Assembly: GCF_030052815.1 (NCBI RefSeq)
Contig: NC_079498.1
Span: 98,970,041-99,034,040 of the forward strand
Reading direction: 5' to 3'
From: Hevea brasiliensis
Lineage: Eukaryota; Streptophyta; Magnoliopsida; Malpighiales; Euphorbiaceae
DNA: 64,000 bases
Positions 13,501 to 26,616 of this stretch are shown here, piece by piece. Below the pieces are notes generated by a model. The model was given only the letters and a program-made list of their open reading frames with translations. It searched no databases and had not been told where the DNA came from. Position 1 is the stretch's first letter. The number at the start of each line of letters is the position of its first letter. Both the position numbers and the translations under genes were made by a program.

Positions 13501-16500
13501 GAAGCTAAGGAAAAGATTTTTAAAGTGATTTTATATGTGTGTCAGGAATATCAATATCAGATGAGCAGTTAGTGCTTTGCAATGAAACCATTTCAAAGTT
13601 GTATAGTTTGTGTTTAAGTGATGTCATACTGTCCCATAAAATTTGAATGGGGGGAGTTTATTATCTTCTCAATAAATTTAAGATTTGCTATCCATTTCTA
13701 GGTAAATTAATTGCTGCGTGTATGAAACATTTTTTCACTATTTTCAGCATTTAATTGTGTTTGGAGGCGTAAGAGAAATTTCATACCTGAAATAATTTAC
13801 CATTAATGATTAAATCTTTGTTTTGGAAGTACGTCAAAGTAAACTTAAGATATCAGATTATCAGTGATTACATTTTTATGCAGATGTAGATGAAAGCATC
13901 TGCAGGATTTTCTTGTGGCAAACACTAGGGTATTAGATCATAGACTTCAGACAATATAGGATTAGTGCTGGCACTAGAGATTGAATCCATATATTCTCTT
14001 CCATTAGAACATATTTGTACTGATATACTGGATAAATATTAATATATATAATTAAATGAAAAATTACATAGGCACTGACTACAGATGGTTGTGAACAGGA
14101 CTGTTTCTTGGTCAAATTTATAGAGCTTGTGGCCTTATATCAACGAACTTCTTACTCGGAGATCATAGCAAGTTTGTGGCTTTCCCTGCGTCTCCAGGTA
14201 TATATCAGAGGTGAAAGGACTGCCTCAATTTGACTATAAACTATAAATTTTCTTAAACACAGGATAATGAAAATGTTCATACAAAAAGCAATCTAAAAGC
14301 AATTTAATGTGTGAAATTTTTGTTTTCAATGGGAAACTTTCAATTACTATTTGCACTTGGAAAAAACAGGATCTTATATGTGAACTCTTCTGGTTACTGA
14401 AACTGACCAGTAGATTTCTGTTTTTTTAGTTGTTGGGAGCGTTTATCATCTCATTTGTTGCTATGATGGCCGTTGTTGGATCCCGTGGCTATTTGCCAAT
14501 TAGTTTTGGTACACCTGGGCTGGTACTTTCTTCAAACTTCTCTTTTGTATTCAATTTCAGCCCATCACATTTTAGCTTTCACTTTCAGATACCAGCTGCT
14601 TAAAGTAATGTGATTGTATTAATTTCACTTATTCTTTTGAATCCGGATGCATAATTTGATTATTTATTTTCTTTTTTCAGGTAGGTTTGGCTCTCTCATA
14701 TGCAACTCCAATAGTGTCATCGTTAGGAAGTTTTTTAACAAGTTTTACTGAAACAGAGAAGGAAATGGTTTCTGTTGAGAGGGCTCTTCAGGTATCAAGA
14801 CCACAAGATGCACTCTGTTTTACTTCTCTATTAATTACTTATGCGATTTACTCTTTGTAGTATATGGACATTCCCCAAGAAGAGCTCAGAGGATCCCAAT
14901 CTCTGAATCTTGATTGGCCATTTCAAGGATTGATTGAGTTTCAGAATGTTACAATGAGATACATGCCATCCTTGCCGCCTGCACTAAATGGTGTCACTTT
15001 TACCATTCTGGGAGGGACACAGGTCAGTGCACATTTTGACCGAACTTTACATTTTATGACTTTGTTTTGGAGTATAATCTTTCTAGTGGCCAGGTTTTCA
15101 TGTTGTAAAATTAAATTCAAGTAGGTAGGGATCGTTGGAAGAACAGGTGCTGGAAAATCCAGTGTCTTGAATGCTCTTTTCCGCCTCACTCCAATATGTA
15201 GTGGATGTATTTTGGTTGATGACCTTAACATAACTCACGTTCCTGTTAGAGATCTCCGTGCACACTTTTCTGTTGTTCCCCAGAGTCCGTTCCTATTTGA
15301 AGGATCATTAAGGTACACCTGTGCAATGTAATTTGGTGATCATTTGTCTGGCTAGTGGCTACCATGAACTTTTGGATGTCATACTTCCTTTTATGTTAAA
15401 GTAGATTTCACATTGCTGTTCGAAATCATTTGATAATACCAACTTTAAATAATTAGATTTTGCATTGGTTTTGCATGCATTGTGAATTTCTAGGGATAAC
15501 CTAGATCCACTCCGGATGAGCAATGACCTGGAAATCTGGAATATTCTGGAGAAATGTCATGTCAAGGAGGAAGTAGAAATGGCTGGCGGACTGGATATTC
15601 ATGTAAAGCAATCTGGATCATCATTTTCTGTTGGGCAAAGGCAGCTTCTATGCCTTGCACGTGCTCTTCTCAAGTCTTCTAAGGTAAAAGAATAATATTT
15701 TCTGTTGTAATAAGTTGATACTATCTGGTCCAGAAATGGAACCAAGTACTTCTAATTAATTTGCTTGTAAATGTGTTGCAAGTAAGTATGTTTGTTGATA
15801 TTTTTTGATAGAGCAACTTCTTTTGGGTAAATGAAAATATAATAAATTATTTCAAGTGTTGATTTAATGCTTACATGACTAGGAATTAAACCTAATGATT
15901 CACTACAAAAACATAATCTGTTTAATGATAATGACGCCAATTTATTCATTAAACATCAGTGATCAGTCATAGTGGAGAGAGAAGACATTTCTGAGTTTGT
16001 ATGTGACTATGAGCTGTATGGCTGATTAAGTAGGTTAAGAAATCCCTTCTAAGATGTTCATATCTTCACCATCTATAGAAAGATTGCAGTTAGGGCTTGT
16101 GCCATATTGAATTTGATAGGTGATATCTCTTTGGTTTTGTTTCCCTTGAATTTCTGCTTATGTTGGTTATTTGGTATGCCATATAGTCTCTTAACTGGTC
16201 CAAGTGGAAGTAAAAGTGTTAGAACTTTTCTTTTTTTTTTTTTTTAAATGGTGAAATGAGGAAGAATCTGCTAATACACACACATAAAAGGATGGAAAAG
16301 GGAGAGCTCATAATGTATAACCAGAGTAGTTCTTCTGTAGACTTCATGACTCTGGAAATGAAGGACTACAGATTTTCTGGAATTTGCAATGAATTTTAGG
16401 AAGAGAATATGTCTTATGCAACTGCATGTGTGTTTTGAGATGGCGAATGAGATTACTAGTAAATTCTTGGGTTGTTTTGGATAAATCAACAACGAATGCT

Positions 16501-17300
16501 AACAGTCAAAATAATTAGGTGCTGCAGAGAGTAAACTTACAGGGAAGAATGCATTTATATTTTCAGGGGAGGGTATGTGTGTTCATTTGAGACGTGATTA
16601 AAGATTACTAATACATTATATATTCTCAGGTACTTTGTTTGGACGAATGTACAGCTAACGTGGACACTCAAACAGCTTCAGTACTACAGAATGCAATATC
16701 TACTGAATGCAAAGGCATGACGGTGATCACAATTGCTCATCGAATTTCCACTGTTATGAATATGGACAACATCCTTGTTCTTGACCATGGGAATGTGGTA
16801 CGCTTATTTTCTGTCTTTATTTTTTCTTCTTTAATTATATTTATTAAGTAGCGGGCATAATCACTTAATAGTGCCAAGTTTTCCCATGAAGTAATGTGCT
16901 ACTTCCAGACAGGCCTACGGCACACTGGAGCTGGCTTCCCCTAAGCTTGTTTTAAGACAGTTAAACTTCAAATCAACATATAATGTTGTATGCTATTCTA
17001 AGTTCAGTGGAACTGATGGGTTAAAACTTTCAAAAATACCATTTTATTTGTTTACTATTGCCGTTCCTTCTATTATTTATAAAAGTATCTTTCTTGCTAC
17101 ATAGGGATGTTTCCTTGTTACTATAACTGTAGTCATTGTAGTTCAAGAGTTCTATTGCTACTTGGGACTGACTATTTCACATTGCATGAAAAGCTGAAAC
17201 TGCTTTCCTGCCTGTGCAGATTGAGCAAGGGAACCCACAAACTCTTCTACAAGATGAATTCTCCAGATTTTCAAGATTAGCTAAAGCTTCTACTATGTAA
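4511..17300 (+). CDS. ABCC13: ABC transporter, subfamily C (ABCC13/MRP11-like), 3' 23 exons
   Basis: Twenty-three exons splice in phase with GT-AG junctions: 4511-4577, 4943-5060, 5178-5294, 5442-5522, 5606-5857, 6455-6556, 6642-6709, 6958-7089, 7312-7459, 10167-10450, 10620-10776, 11762-11937, 12021-12132, 12222-12275, 13229-13351, 14099-14197, 14430-14522, 14681-14791, 14861-15022, 15125-15312, 15494-15683, 16630-16797, 17220-17300 (TAA). They give about 1,026 residues: the end of membrane domain 1, NBD1 (Walker A VGSGKSS, signature LSGGQ, Walker [14 protein letters not shown]-loop CTHN), an acidic linker, membrane domain 2, and NBD2 (Walker [14 protein letters not shown] signature, Walker [17 protein letters not shown]-loop). 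Full plant homologues are about 1,400 residues, so roughly 400 N-terminal residues lie left of the window. Expected role: ATP-driven membrane export or vacuolar sequestration of conjugates or metal ligands; the substrate is not evident. No stop or frameshift was found. The ABCC13 assignment rests on recalled family similarity, not a search. Confidence 0.92.
6007..6337 (+). repeat. candidate solo LTR (copia type) in an NBD1 intron
   Basis: Inside intron 5858-6454 a 331 bp block starts TGTTATGAATATT and ends TTTGTGACA. It has a TATA-like GTATAAATAATT (about 6163) followed by a CT-rich stretch, as in a short copia LTR. The 5 bp flanks are GATAA and GATTA, a 4/5 match that could be a worn target duplication. 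No internal region or second LTR is present. It splits the Walker A exon from the preceding exon but leaves both splice sites intact. Confidence 0.5.
7460..10166 (+). other. Large intron (2.7 kb) of the ABC transporter
   Basis: The longest intron inside the window, between the NBD1 H-loop exon and the linker exon. I find no further exon of the transporter here, because the flanking exons join in phase. 7980-8230 is AT-rich with repeated 'ctctaaaat' phrases and resembles eroded copia LTR text. About 9480-9600 has a short open stretch of unknown meaning. Nothing else is recognisable. Confidence 0.6.
12585..12900. repeat. Degenerate dispersed repeat with a small hairpin
   Basis: Within intron 12276-13228, an inverted repeat around AGGGGTCAACTGACCCC (about 12592-12608), a further 'ttgacccctcataaattt' copy near 12654, and a 'ttgatcccagg...ctagatccacaac' stretch near 12860 look like worn pieces of a repeat common in plant introns. 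The family was not identified. Confidence 0.3.
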
Positions 17301-18579
17301 TTGCCCAACTACTTGCATAGGTCATTTAGGACATATTAGAATTCAACACGTTTCAGGATGCGAGGCTCTTTGTTAATTGTCAATTATCTTATCCCAAGTT
17401 ATCAAAGCCAGTTATCATTCTAAACATGGCCAGTTAGCTAGCCATCCACAGATAATGATGCATAGTATTATCATTATACATTAGGGCATGTTAACTTGGG
17501 GAATAAGGAACTGTAGCTGGTTGAATTTTTATGATTTTTTTTTCCGTTGGTGGTGTAATTTTTTTTTTTTTTTTTTGCTTGTTTAATTTTCTTATTAGTG
17601 CAAATCTGGTATCTAACAGAGTTAAATAGTGGAAATGATCTATATGGCTTATTTGAACTTATTTGAGATTAAAACTTAGTTGTACAATTTTCTGATCGCT
17701 AGAAATCATTAATACTGCCTGAGGTGGCCATGTATGACCACCTTAAGCAAATCAACCAAAAAAGACTAACAACAAAACTTGGCATCATTCTAAGAATTTT
17801 GGAATCAAGTTAATCACTGATCATTCTGGGATGTACAATCTTCCATTTCGCAGCCTGCCATGGAATCATAAAAGAGGAAACAAATTTAAGTTTAAACGCT
17901 CTATCGGCATTGAGAGCACTACCTTAATTTGATATATTCATCTGATTTTGGCCATTTCCAAAGGATTGACACGTGTTGCACTGTGGCTCGCATATTACCA
18001 ATAAGTGTTCATGATCAACTATAAATAATTAAAGCAGTGAGTGATTATCTTAAAAAAAAAAAAAAATCAATTTAATATGAGACGAATTCCTGACAATTTC
18101 ATTGGAGAATTCGGTGAAATTTTTCTCAAATGAAACAAATGTCCTCCTCTATCTCGTTCACGTGTCGGGTTTTTGTCTTTTCGGACGCATTTTTATTGAC
18201 ACTTGTTATCTCTTCTCGATGACTTTCAATTCCATTTTTTGAAATCTTTGATCCTAAGAGTTTTAGTTGCTTTCTAAGCCTTTGCTCTAGTTGTCAGCAT
18301 GCTTTTCTTCCCCGTCGGCGGAAGGCGGCAGCACTGGCATGACTGGGTGGTTATCGTCTCTGATGTCTGCCTAGGGTTCGTAGGTTGGGTGGGTTGGACT
18401 GCTCTTTGCTTGTTGGGTTGCCTTTATGCTGGGTTTGTTCTTTGGGTCTATAGGTTTCTTCCTTGGCCTTTAGAAGACCTTGAAATGCAATGAATTAATG
18501 TTTGCAGAAAAGAAAAACTGAGCGACTGAAGGGCCAGCAATTGTTTCTGTTCATTGGTAAAAAAACAATAGGGAAAAAT

Positions 18580-18960
18580 ATAATCTAGTGCCTGTATTTT
18601 CACGCCTTTGCCATTCAAGGGCTAAAGAAAGTTTCCTCGCAATTTAGGAATATAACTACTACGTCATTAGTACTTTGGAGATAAAAGTAGCTTAATTCTA
18701 CGTTTGACTAATTACTATATTGGTATCAGCGTCACATTTGATGATATGTTGACATCGGCACTATAGTAGTTGAATTAGACATATGATTATTAGGTGCCAC
18801 ATTAATATGAGCATGTCTTACTCATATGGCGTTGACATCAGCATAAATGTGGTAATGATGTTAGAATGCCACAACAATGCTATCAAGGCTGTTAGCCCCC
18901 AAAATGCCAAAGGTGTAGTAGTTGAATCTCTAAATTGCAACGAAAATTTTTTTAAAATAT
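18580..18960. repeat. Shuffled, inverted repeat modules
   Basis: Two short modules near 18600-18665 (CCTTTGCCATTCAAGGGCTAA, then GCAATTTAGGAATATAACTAC) reappear as imperfect reverse complements near 18890-18950, but in an order that is not a simple palindrome. A third partial copy (tagtagttgaatta) lies near 18765. This looks like a degenerate transposon or MITE; no family is assigned. Confidence 0.4.
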
Positions 18961-20323
18961 ATATATATAAATTAAAAGAAAAGTTCAACTAGGAAGTGGA
19001 CTAAACCTCACAGTCTATATTCAATATGTAAATTATATAAAAACAAACATAAATTTAGATAGCACACGGCACCCTTTCTCGAAGGTGGATAATCAGAATA
19101 GTTATAGTGGGTGTGGTGGTCTCAAAACAACGTTCGGCTGCGGCGCATGCTTTCAAAGGCCTGGATCGAATCTGCCATTTTGTACCATTGTTTTCGATAT
19201 GATAAAACGATGATCATATATTTATTTAATATTATAATTAAATAAAACGATGATTAAGAGAGAAAATTTTGATGTTTGGGTCTATATAATAAGTAAAGGG
19301 AAAAAAATAACAAGAATAAGGAGTGGGGTTTTGACACATGTTAGGGTTCAAGAAAGAATAAAAAGAAGAAAGATGTAAGGGTAGTGGGCTTTAAAGTTGA
19401 TCCCTCGACACATGGCTGTTGCCTATATTTTAATGTCTTACATTGGACTGCTTTGCTTTTTAATGTTAGTATGGTTGGTGGAATTTGTGTTTTCAGCCGA
19501 AAGGATTAAAAGGGTTCTTTCTTTTTCTTTTGTGTTGCGTTGGGGACCATAGACAGCTTCATTATTTTCTTTAACCCTTTAATCAATTTATATAATAAAG
19601 TAGGATTAAGAGAATATTATATCATTTTAAAAGTGATTGTGAAGGTTTTTTAAACGAATCTGTAAATTAAATAATATGTTTTTAATTATTAGATTAAGTT
19701 AAGTTAGATAAAATGAATATAAAAATTAAGAAAATCGAAATCTCAGCGTAAAGAAGTTTCTTGATAAGAACGTAATGGCAGATTTTTTAATTTTATAATT
19801 AGAATTATGAAAAAGTGTAGAGAGAGATTCCTTTACCATGCATGTATCTCTTGATCCACTAAAATGAAGTGTTTTTTTTTTTAATTGTATAATTAGAATA
19901 TCATCCATGAAAGGATGTTTCATCTTGATTTTTAATCAATGATTCAACTTTATTAGATTAATTATGGGTCTGTTCGGTATTATTATTGAAAATGTTATTT
20001 AGAAAATTATTTTTTTAAATATATTATTTAGAGAGTATAAAAAAATAATTTAAAATTAAATTTGATAAATTTTAATTATAAGAATATTAAAATAATAATT
20101 TTTTTTAAACTATTTTTTTAAATAACATTTAAAATGATATTTTTATTTAAAAAAATAGTTTCGTCCCTTCAATGTCAAACATTCATTATAATTGATTTTC
20201 GTCTAATAAATTTGAATGGAATTTTAATAAAATTTAGTAAATTATAATATAAGATACAAAATATAATGATTTTATTTATATAAATTAAATTTTAATAATA
20301 AATATATTAGAATTAGAGAGATG

Positions 20324-20325
<2 letters not shown>

Positions 20326-20365
<40 letters not shown>
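20326..20365. repeat. (AT)n microsatellite
   Basis: About 40 bp of uninterrupted AT dinucleotides followed by ACACAC. Confidence 0.95.
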
Positions 20366-20370
<5 letters not shown>

Positions 20371-20585
20371 GATGAATATAGAGTAATAAGATATCAATGA
20401 ATTTTAATTTAATAATATTAAAATTATTTTTAGGATTGTAAGAGTTAAAATTCAGATCTTAGTCTTAATTGTAAAAAAAAAAAGACCATGAATGAAATTA
20501 AGAAAAAAAAAATTCTGAAGAAAATGTGTGTAAAAATTGTCTATTAACATTTTTCTTTGGAAGTCTAAAGAGTAGCACATGAAGG

Positions 20586-22885
20586 TCAAAAATCTCGTGG
20601 GTCAACAAAAATAACAGGAGAAGGTGGCCTAGATTTCATCCAATCAAACGGTTCACAACTTTCATCATCATTTTGCTTCTCATCATCACCCATCTTCTTG
20701 ATGCACCACAAATCTTCAGCCCAAGAGAACTTCCTCCAATGTGGAATCACATCTCTAACAGGGTCAAGGTGGCCCACTTCAGCCACAACGGCCCCACATC
20801 CATCATCATCTTTAGCCATATTATGAGCGAAGGCACACAGAGCCTTCAATAGCCGCGAAGCACTGTTGCCTTCCTTGTATAGACCATGCAAGAAATAGAC
20901 ACCAAATTGTCTGAATACATCAGGAAAAGAAGGCAACCTTAGCCATGGCATCCAAGAATCCAGCAACCTAGAACCCACACAACATGCATACTTGAACATG
21001 GAAACTCCTTTCACTTGCAATTTGAACACTTCCTTCGTGTTCCAAACACTCAGGAGAGCAAAACTTGAGGGAAGAATCCCTGTCTTAGGATCCCATTTAG
21101 GGAGGGATTTTTTGGGCATGGCCATAAATGTGCCCAAATTGAGCTTGCTAGACAAAATTGTGTCAATATCTTTAGGGAAAAATTCTGCACTGTTGCCAAA
21201 TACTCCGCGATAGAGTGTTCCGGCGAGTTTCGGGGTTAGCCGGACGATGGCAATGCCGGAGCCTATTGTCTTGTAATGGGCATGAACCGGCTGCACCAAC
21301 ATTGAAAGGGTACGAAATTTTGTGTAAGAACATTTTCTTGTGAATAAATTGATTGAAGGTTCATTGGTACAATCTGTAGCCATGTATGCATACTCTGCAC
21401 CTTTTTGCTTGCACCATTCTTCTATTTCTTGAACCAATTTGGTGCCAATGCCAAGCCTCCTGTATATACCCAACATTGATTATACAAAATTGTTAACTAA
21501 TTGGTTTTTGTCCAATTTGGAGGTACGTACCTTGTGTTTAAAATTGTAGGAGCATTTTCAAAGATAATGTAAGAGGAGGATTCTTGGAATTTAAAATTCA
21601 AATTCTTTGATCATGGTCACATCTAGGAAAGCCTTGCCAAATTATATCAGACAAGTCAATAGGAATAATATTAATATAGATAGCTGTTGTACTCATATAT
21701 GCTATAGCTAGTTGATGGTTTAGTGGGGTTCTTGTTCTTTTTCTTTTTCTTTTCCTTTTTTTGGCATGTGCTAGATATACAAAGTAGAGATACAAAGACA
21801 AGAGTTAACGAAAAAGTTATTTCATATTTAAATAAAGGGATTATCGTGTTCTTTCGGAGTACATATTTCATCTTTCATAAAATATGAGAGTTACTGCTCT
21901 TAAATTTCAGTACTTATATGTTATAATTTTTTTAAATATAAAGAAGATTATTAAGTGTATTTAAAGAATTAAAATTTAAGGCTCTTTTATAAATTCTTAC
22001 ATAAATTATAAAAAGTGGTTCCACGGTATGCCTTTATAACACATACGTTACAAGGAACATGTTATGTAGGCTTTGTGGTCAATAATTAAATAGAAGAAGA
22101 GTTTACATGTGTCAATTACAGGCTAGCTTGCATTTGGCTTGCCTTAATTCCATGATACGAGGAACAATTAGTTTCTCTTTATGGTCGAATCTAATCTTGT
22201 TTTTATGGGGTGGTATTATTGGTTCACTAGAACCCACAAAACCACACATGAAAATGCATACAGAGAGACCACTAACAGTAAAACAGAGAAGACGATAGAG
22301 AAGAAGAAGAAGAAGAAGAATTCATGATACAGAGAGTTACCTTTCTCTTTCAAAATTTTATAAGTAGAAAAAAGAAATAACATTCATAGATTAGAAAAGG
22401 GTCTGAATGATAAGAAAAAAAAGAACCTGTGAGCAGGGGAGACCCTCAGCCCAAGAATGTAAGCCACTGCTGCAGAATTTCCTCCTCTCGTCACTGTCTT
22501 TACACAAGCCCTTATCACCCCTACTATTTCTCCTCCTCCATAATATTCTGCAACCTGCAACAAACATATCCGCACATAGCAGCTGATTAATTATATCATA
22601 AGTCATTAACTACCCTCTCAATTATATATGCATTCTTGATGAGATTTAATTGCCATTTACCAGCATAACATGAGATGGAAACTGGCGAACACGACAAATT
22701 GGGTCACCCAAAAGGTCAGTCACCAGCGATGGTTTTCCCCGTTGGCCAACTTCACACCGCTTCTCCATCTCCTCCACCGCCGTCTTATCACTCTCTTCAT
22801 CATACTCCCTCACCAACACCACCAGATTTTCCGCCGCCCCATCTCCTAACATTGGCAAATTCTCAGCAGCTACTCTCAGTGACAT
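20586..22885 (-). CDS. HLS1: Probable N-acetyltransferase HLS1-like (GNAT family)
   Basis: Three exons on the minus strand, 22885-22661, 22554-22427 and 21459-20586, join in phase to encode 408 residues, close to the about 400 residues of HOOKLESS1 proteins. The N-terminal half is a GNAT fold: VVLVREYDEESDKTAVEEME, RCEVGQRGKPSLVTDLLGDP, then the acetyl-CoA-binding motif A RRLGIGTKL at the start of exon 3, and EEWCKQKGAEYAYMATD. The C-terminal half is the plant-specific HLS1 extension (NLGTFMAMPKKS, SFALLSVWNTKEVF, DLWCIKKMGDD). HLS1 controls apical-hook bending and links ethylene, auxin and light signals in the nucleus. Start chosen at the first in-frame ATG; a downstream Met (22852) is possible. 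The donor of exon 2 (GTTCTT) is weak but keeps phase. No lesions. Gene family is clear; whether it is the HLS1 orthologue or an HLS1-like paralogue is not. Confidence 0.93.
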
Positions 22886-23090
22886 AGTGATGACAGCAGA
22901 AAAGAAAGAAAAGAAATTGTGAATGTTTTGTGCTGGATTATTAATTATTCTGAGTCTTGACTGTTGATCTATATCTAGCTATATATAGATACATAACACA
23001 CACACACACATATGGTAGTGGGAAAGCTGAGGTGGCAACGTCACCGGATTTGGGGGAGGTCTTTTGTAGGCATTTGTTTATTGTTAATAA

Positions 23091-23092
<2 letters not shown>

Positions 23093-23185
<93 letters not shown>
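23093..23185. repeat. (TA)n microsatellite, about 46 units
   Basis: Ninety-three bases of uninterrupted TA dinucleotide. The open frames seen through it encode only Ile-Tyr repeats and are not genes. Its position about 200 bp upstream of the HLS1-like start puts it within the likely promoter. Confidence 0.97.
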
Positions 23186-23187
<2 letters not shown>

Positions 23188-24619
23188 GTATTTATTTCAG
23201 TCACATTCCCTCCATGACTGACTGTGTGCATATGTGCTATATATATATATATATATGTGCGCTTTTATATTTGGGCTGATTATTAATTAGTTATGATTAT
23301 ATTATTAGATGTGGTTACAATTATTGCTTCATAAGGTACTTGGTCTTTATCATGTGCAATATCATAAGCTAATGTTGATGCTGCAGAGATTTGATTATTG
23401 CTATGATGATCATCATGATCACTAATTATAATTAATTAATTAACACATCATCATAAGGGTATTGTTTCTTTTAAATTTTAACAAATTTTGGTGTTATGTG
23501 ATACAATTGTGTTGTAATTTTATCTTTGTTCATTGAGTACATGTCTAATATTGGCATCCCAGTAAATATAATAAGGAATGAGTTATTTTTTATTTAAAAA
23601 GAGAATTAAGAGAGTGGAGACTCGAATTTGAATTTATCAGATTAATCATATGCCTTTAACCACTAAACTAAGATCTTATTTGATTGAAAGTAAATAGATT
23701 AAGGAAGTAAAATTTTATGGGAAGTTCAAAGAAAGTTTTATTTGCCTTGCATTATCAAATCAATTTATTAGGAAATAGAGCATTTTACTTTTCTTGTTCA
23801 AAGAAAGTAGTTTATATAAGTTATATTTTTCTGTAATGAGTTTATCAATTTATCTCTTTTAATAAATATAATTATAAATGTATTTATATTATACTTTTCA
23901 GATAGTAAATTCGCCTAAATCAGACAAAACACAAATATAATTATAAAATGATCTACTTGCTACAATAAAACTTTTTTTTTTTTTTCCCTCTTCTTTTCTT
24001 ATATTCTTACTTAGAGGCTTGACCAAATATGGTAAAATTGGAATTGATGAGTTAGAAAACTACTTTAGACACATCTTTATCCTGATGAGAATAGAAAATA
24101 AAGATAAACAAAATTTATTGAAAATGAAGGGGTTGAATGGATAAATGATGGATCCAAGTCAGGCTTTCCTGGAAGGGACTTGAGCCGTTGCAATTGCAGT
24201 AATAAAATTAAGGTGTAGTTTACCCAATAATTGGTGAAGGTGGGTGAGAATCATGCCTAACACCACGTTTTTGGTGAACATGTGGATGTTTCTTGTGCTT
24301 CTGATGATACCCACCATACCCACATAATCTTTTTTTTTTTTTTTTAATTTTTAATCAATTCTATTATACATTTTTCTTAATTACATTCAGAAAATTCCTA
24401 TCTTACATTATGGTTCATGGACATGTGTTGAGTACCCTACTCCCTGGAACCTTCCTTTCACTCCCAAATTATTCCAAGGAAGGGGATTAAATTTTGCCCT
24501 AAATGCATTGAACATTACATTCTTTATTTCTTCTAATAATGCATGGCAAGCCTCTAAACTTTCTTAAATATTCATATTCGAATTCTCATTTTTTTTTAAT
24601 TAAAAAAATATATTATTTA

Positions 24620-24674
24620 TTTTCTAAATAACTCCAAAATTATATATTTTCTAAATAACTCCAAAATTATATAT
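24620..24674. repeat. 27 bp tandem duplication
   Basis: The phrase TTCTAAATAACTCCAAAATT plus TATATA occurs twice head-to-tail with a 27 bp period. Confidence 0.85.
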
Positions 24675-25380
24675 TCTCATGCTCTTTTTATACATTTAAA
24701 ATTTAAAAAAAATTCTGTAAATATTAATTACAAAAATTTAACTCTAACTCTAACACTAACACTTGTTTGGATAAAATATTGAAGAGAAAGGAAAATAAAA
24801 GAAGACATTTATTTTTAATTTTTCATCATTTATTTTTTCTCATTATATTTGAATAAATAAGAAATAAAGAACAAAAAATTAAAAAAAAAATAAAAGATAA
24901 GCTATTTTAATTCTTTAATTTTTTTATTTTCTCTTTAAATTAAAAAAAAAATTAAATTTTCTCTCTCTACTTTTTTCTTCTATCTAAATAAAGAAAAATA
25001 TCTTTTTAATTTTTCTTTTTTTTTTTTCACATATCCTAAGGCAACAATTATTGGCATCCGATCAAAGTTATAGAATTGAATAAAATGCTTTTTTCTGATG
25101 TTTGTGTAATAAAAGATAGAACCTTGTAGATGTGTGGACTGGTACGGCAGAGAAATGTGACAAGTGTTTACGACACTAAATTCTATTCAGAGATTGTCGG
25201 AGACTACAATTCATGGTCTGCAAACAGATAATAAAGTCCTCTTATCTTGTCTCAACAAATAGAGAAAAATCCATTAAGAGGACGCATGCATGATTGGCAA
25301 CAATGGAGGCACCATTTGTACTATTTCAGTACCTGTTTTGTCTTTCTTTTTTTTTCCTTTGATATATTATTTTATCTTTA

Positions 25381-25412
<32 letters not shown>

Positions 25413-26616
25413 GTATTTTTTTAATTATTTAATTTCTAGTTCATAAATACGTATAAAAATGATTATATTGCAAAATTCTGTTGACTTAATCCAATCATAA
25501 AATGAGATTTTATGTAAGAGAGTTTTTAATAGTTAGAGTTGCAATTATAAATAAACCTCTAATTATTTTAATCATTAATAAATTCATTTTCTTTTTTGTT
25601 TTCTCTATAAAGTATGATATTTTTATTCTATTTATTTAATTATTTTTTATTTATTTTATCTCTTATTGAGAATTTTGTTCTCTTTCATATAAGAGCTCTT
25701 TTATTCTTTTTGTTTGAGAGCTTTGATTCTTGATTGCAGTAGTGTTCATTTAAATTCTTCAATTATGTCAATTTCTTAAACTTTACCTAATTACACTAGT
25801 TATATTGTGGATCCCCAATTATTAAAAAAATATAATATTATCGAAAATATCATTACAAAAATAGTTTGTAATTTCTGAAATTAATTAAAATATTAATTAT
25901 AAATATAAAATTCAACTACCATCTTAATAATGAATCTTAAATAAATTAAAACGTATACCTGATGTAAATTTTGTTTAAATCTTGTTAGTAATCAAGAAAA
26001 CTTTTAATTCGATAAAACTTATTGAGTCTTTCTTGAGACGATTTTAATATATGTAACTTTATAAAAGAGTGTGAGATTTTATAGATAGAGAGATCAGAAC
26101 TTTATAAAATTTTGCCATTAGCTTGTCGCTTTAAACATGTTAATAAATTACTTAAATTTAAGATATTAAGAATATTAATGATTCAAATCCGGGCAGCGTG
26201 ATTAGGGGCTCAATTTAGTTTTATTGAATAAAATTAGAGAGTGACCAACAGAAAAGGGAAAAGAAAAACGTCTTGCAGTGTTAAGTTTTTTTTTTTTTTT
26301 TTTGTCAATTAAGTAGTATATATCAAATTATTAAGTAAATAATGGGCTGGAGGATTTTAAATTTCTTGAGCTCATTCTTAAAAATATCGAAAGTCCATTC
26401 TTAAGGGGCCCATTTTTTTTATCATTTTTAGATCGTCATTCCCAAAAAGAAAATTTTATTTTTTTTTGAGGCCTTGGGCCGGGCCAGTGTGGAAATGTGT
26501 AGCTGTAATCTTTACTTGGTGGCTAACTCAATCTTGTTTATTACAGGTATGCTAATGGCTTGGGAATTCAGTCTTCTTAATTATGGCCCTCTGCTTCTTG
26601 TCAAAATGGCCTAATC

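Larger units (their letters stand above)
17301..20585. other. Intergenic: ABCC13-like 3' flank to HLS1-like 3' flank
   Basis: After the transporter stop the sequence is AT-rich with poly-T runs (for example 17560-17577). 18290-18500 is a GC-richer island with no recognised protein. 18580-18960 holds shuffled inverted repeat modules. 19190-20320 is low-complexity AT-rich DNA ending in an (AT)n tract. The two genes converge here, so this interval contains both 3' ends. No further gene was recognised. Confidence 0.6.
22886..26616. other. Upstream region of the HLS1-like gene and AT-rich intergenic DNA
   Basis: This interval lies between the HLS1-like start and the PnsB1 pseudogene. It contains a very long (TA)n tract about 200 bp upstream of the HLS1-like ATG, a second short (TA)n near 23238-23257, poly-T/poly-A tracts, a 27 bp tandem duplication at 24620-24674 and an (AT)n at about 25382-25412. 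No gene was recognised. Confidence 0.6.

Noticed and set aside
15494..15683. NBD2 signature SVGQ read as a lost ABC signature
   Set aside because: SVGQ in place of SGGQ is usual in the second nucleotide-binding domain of plant ABCC proteins.
22941..23231. Open frames encoding long Ile-Tyr repeats on both strands
   Set aside because: They are translations of the (TA)n microsatellite, with no codon structure or homology.
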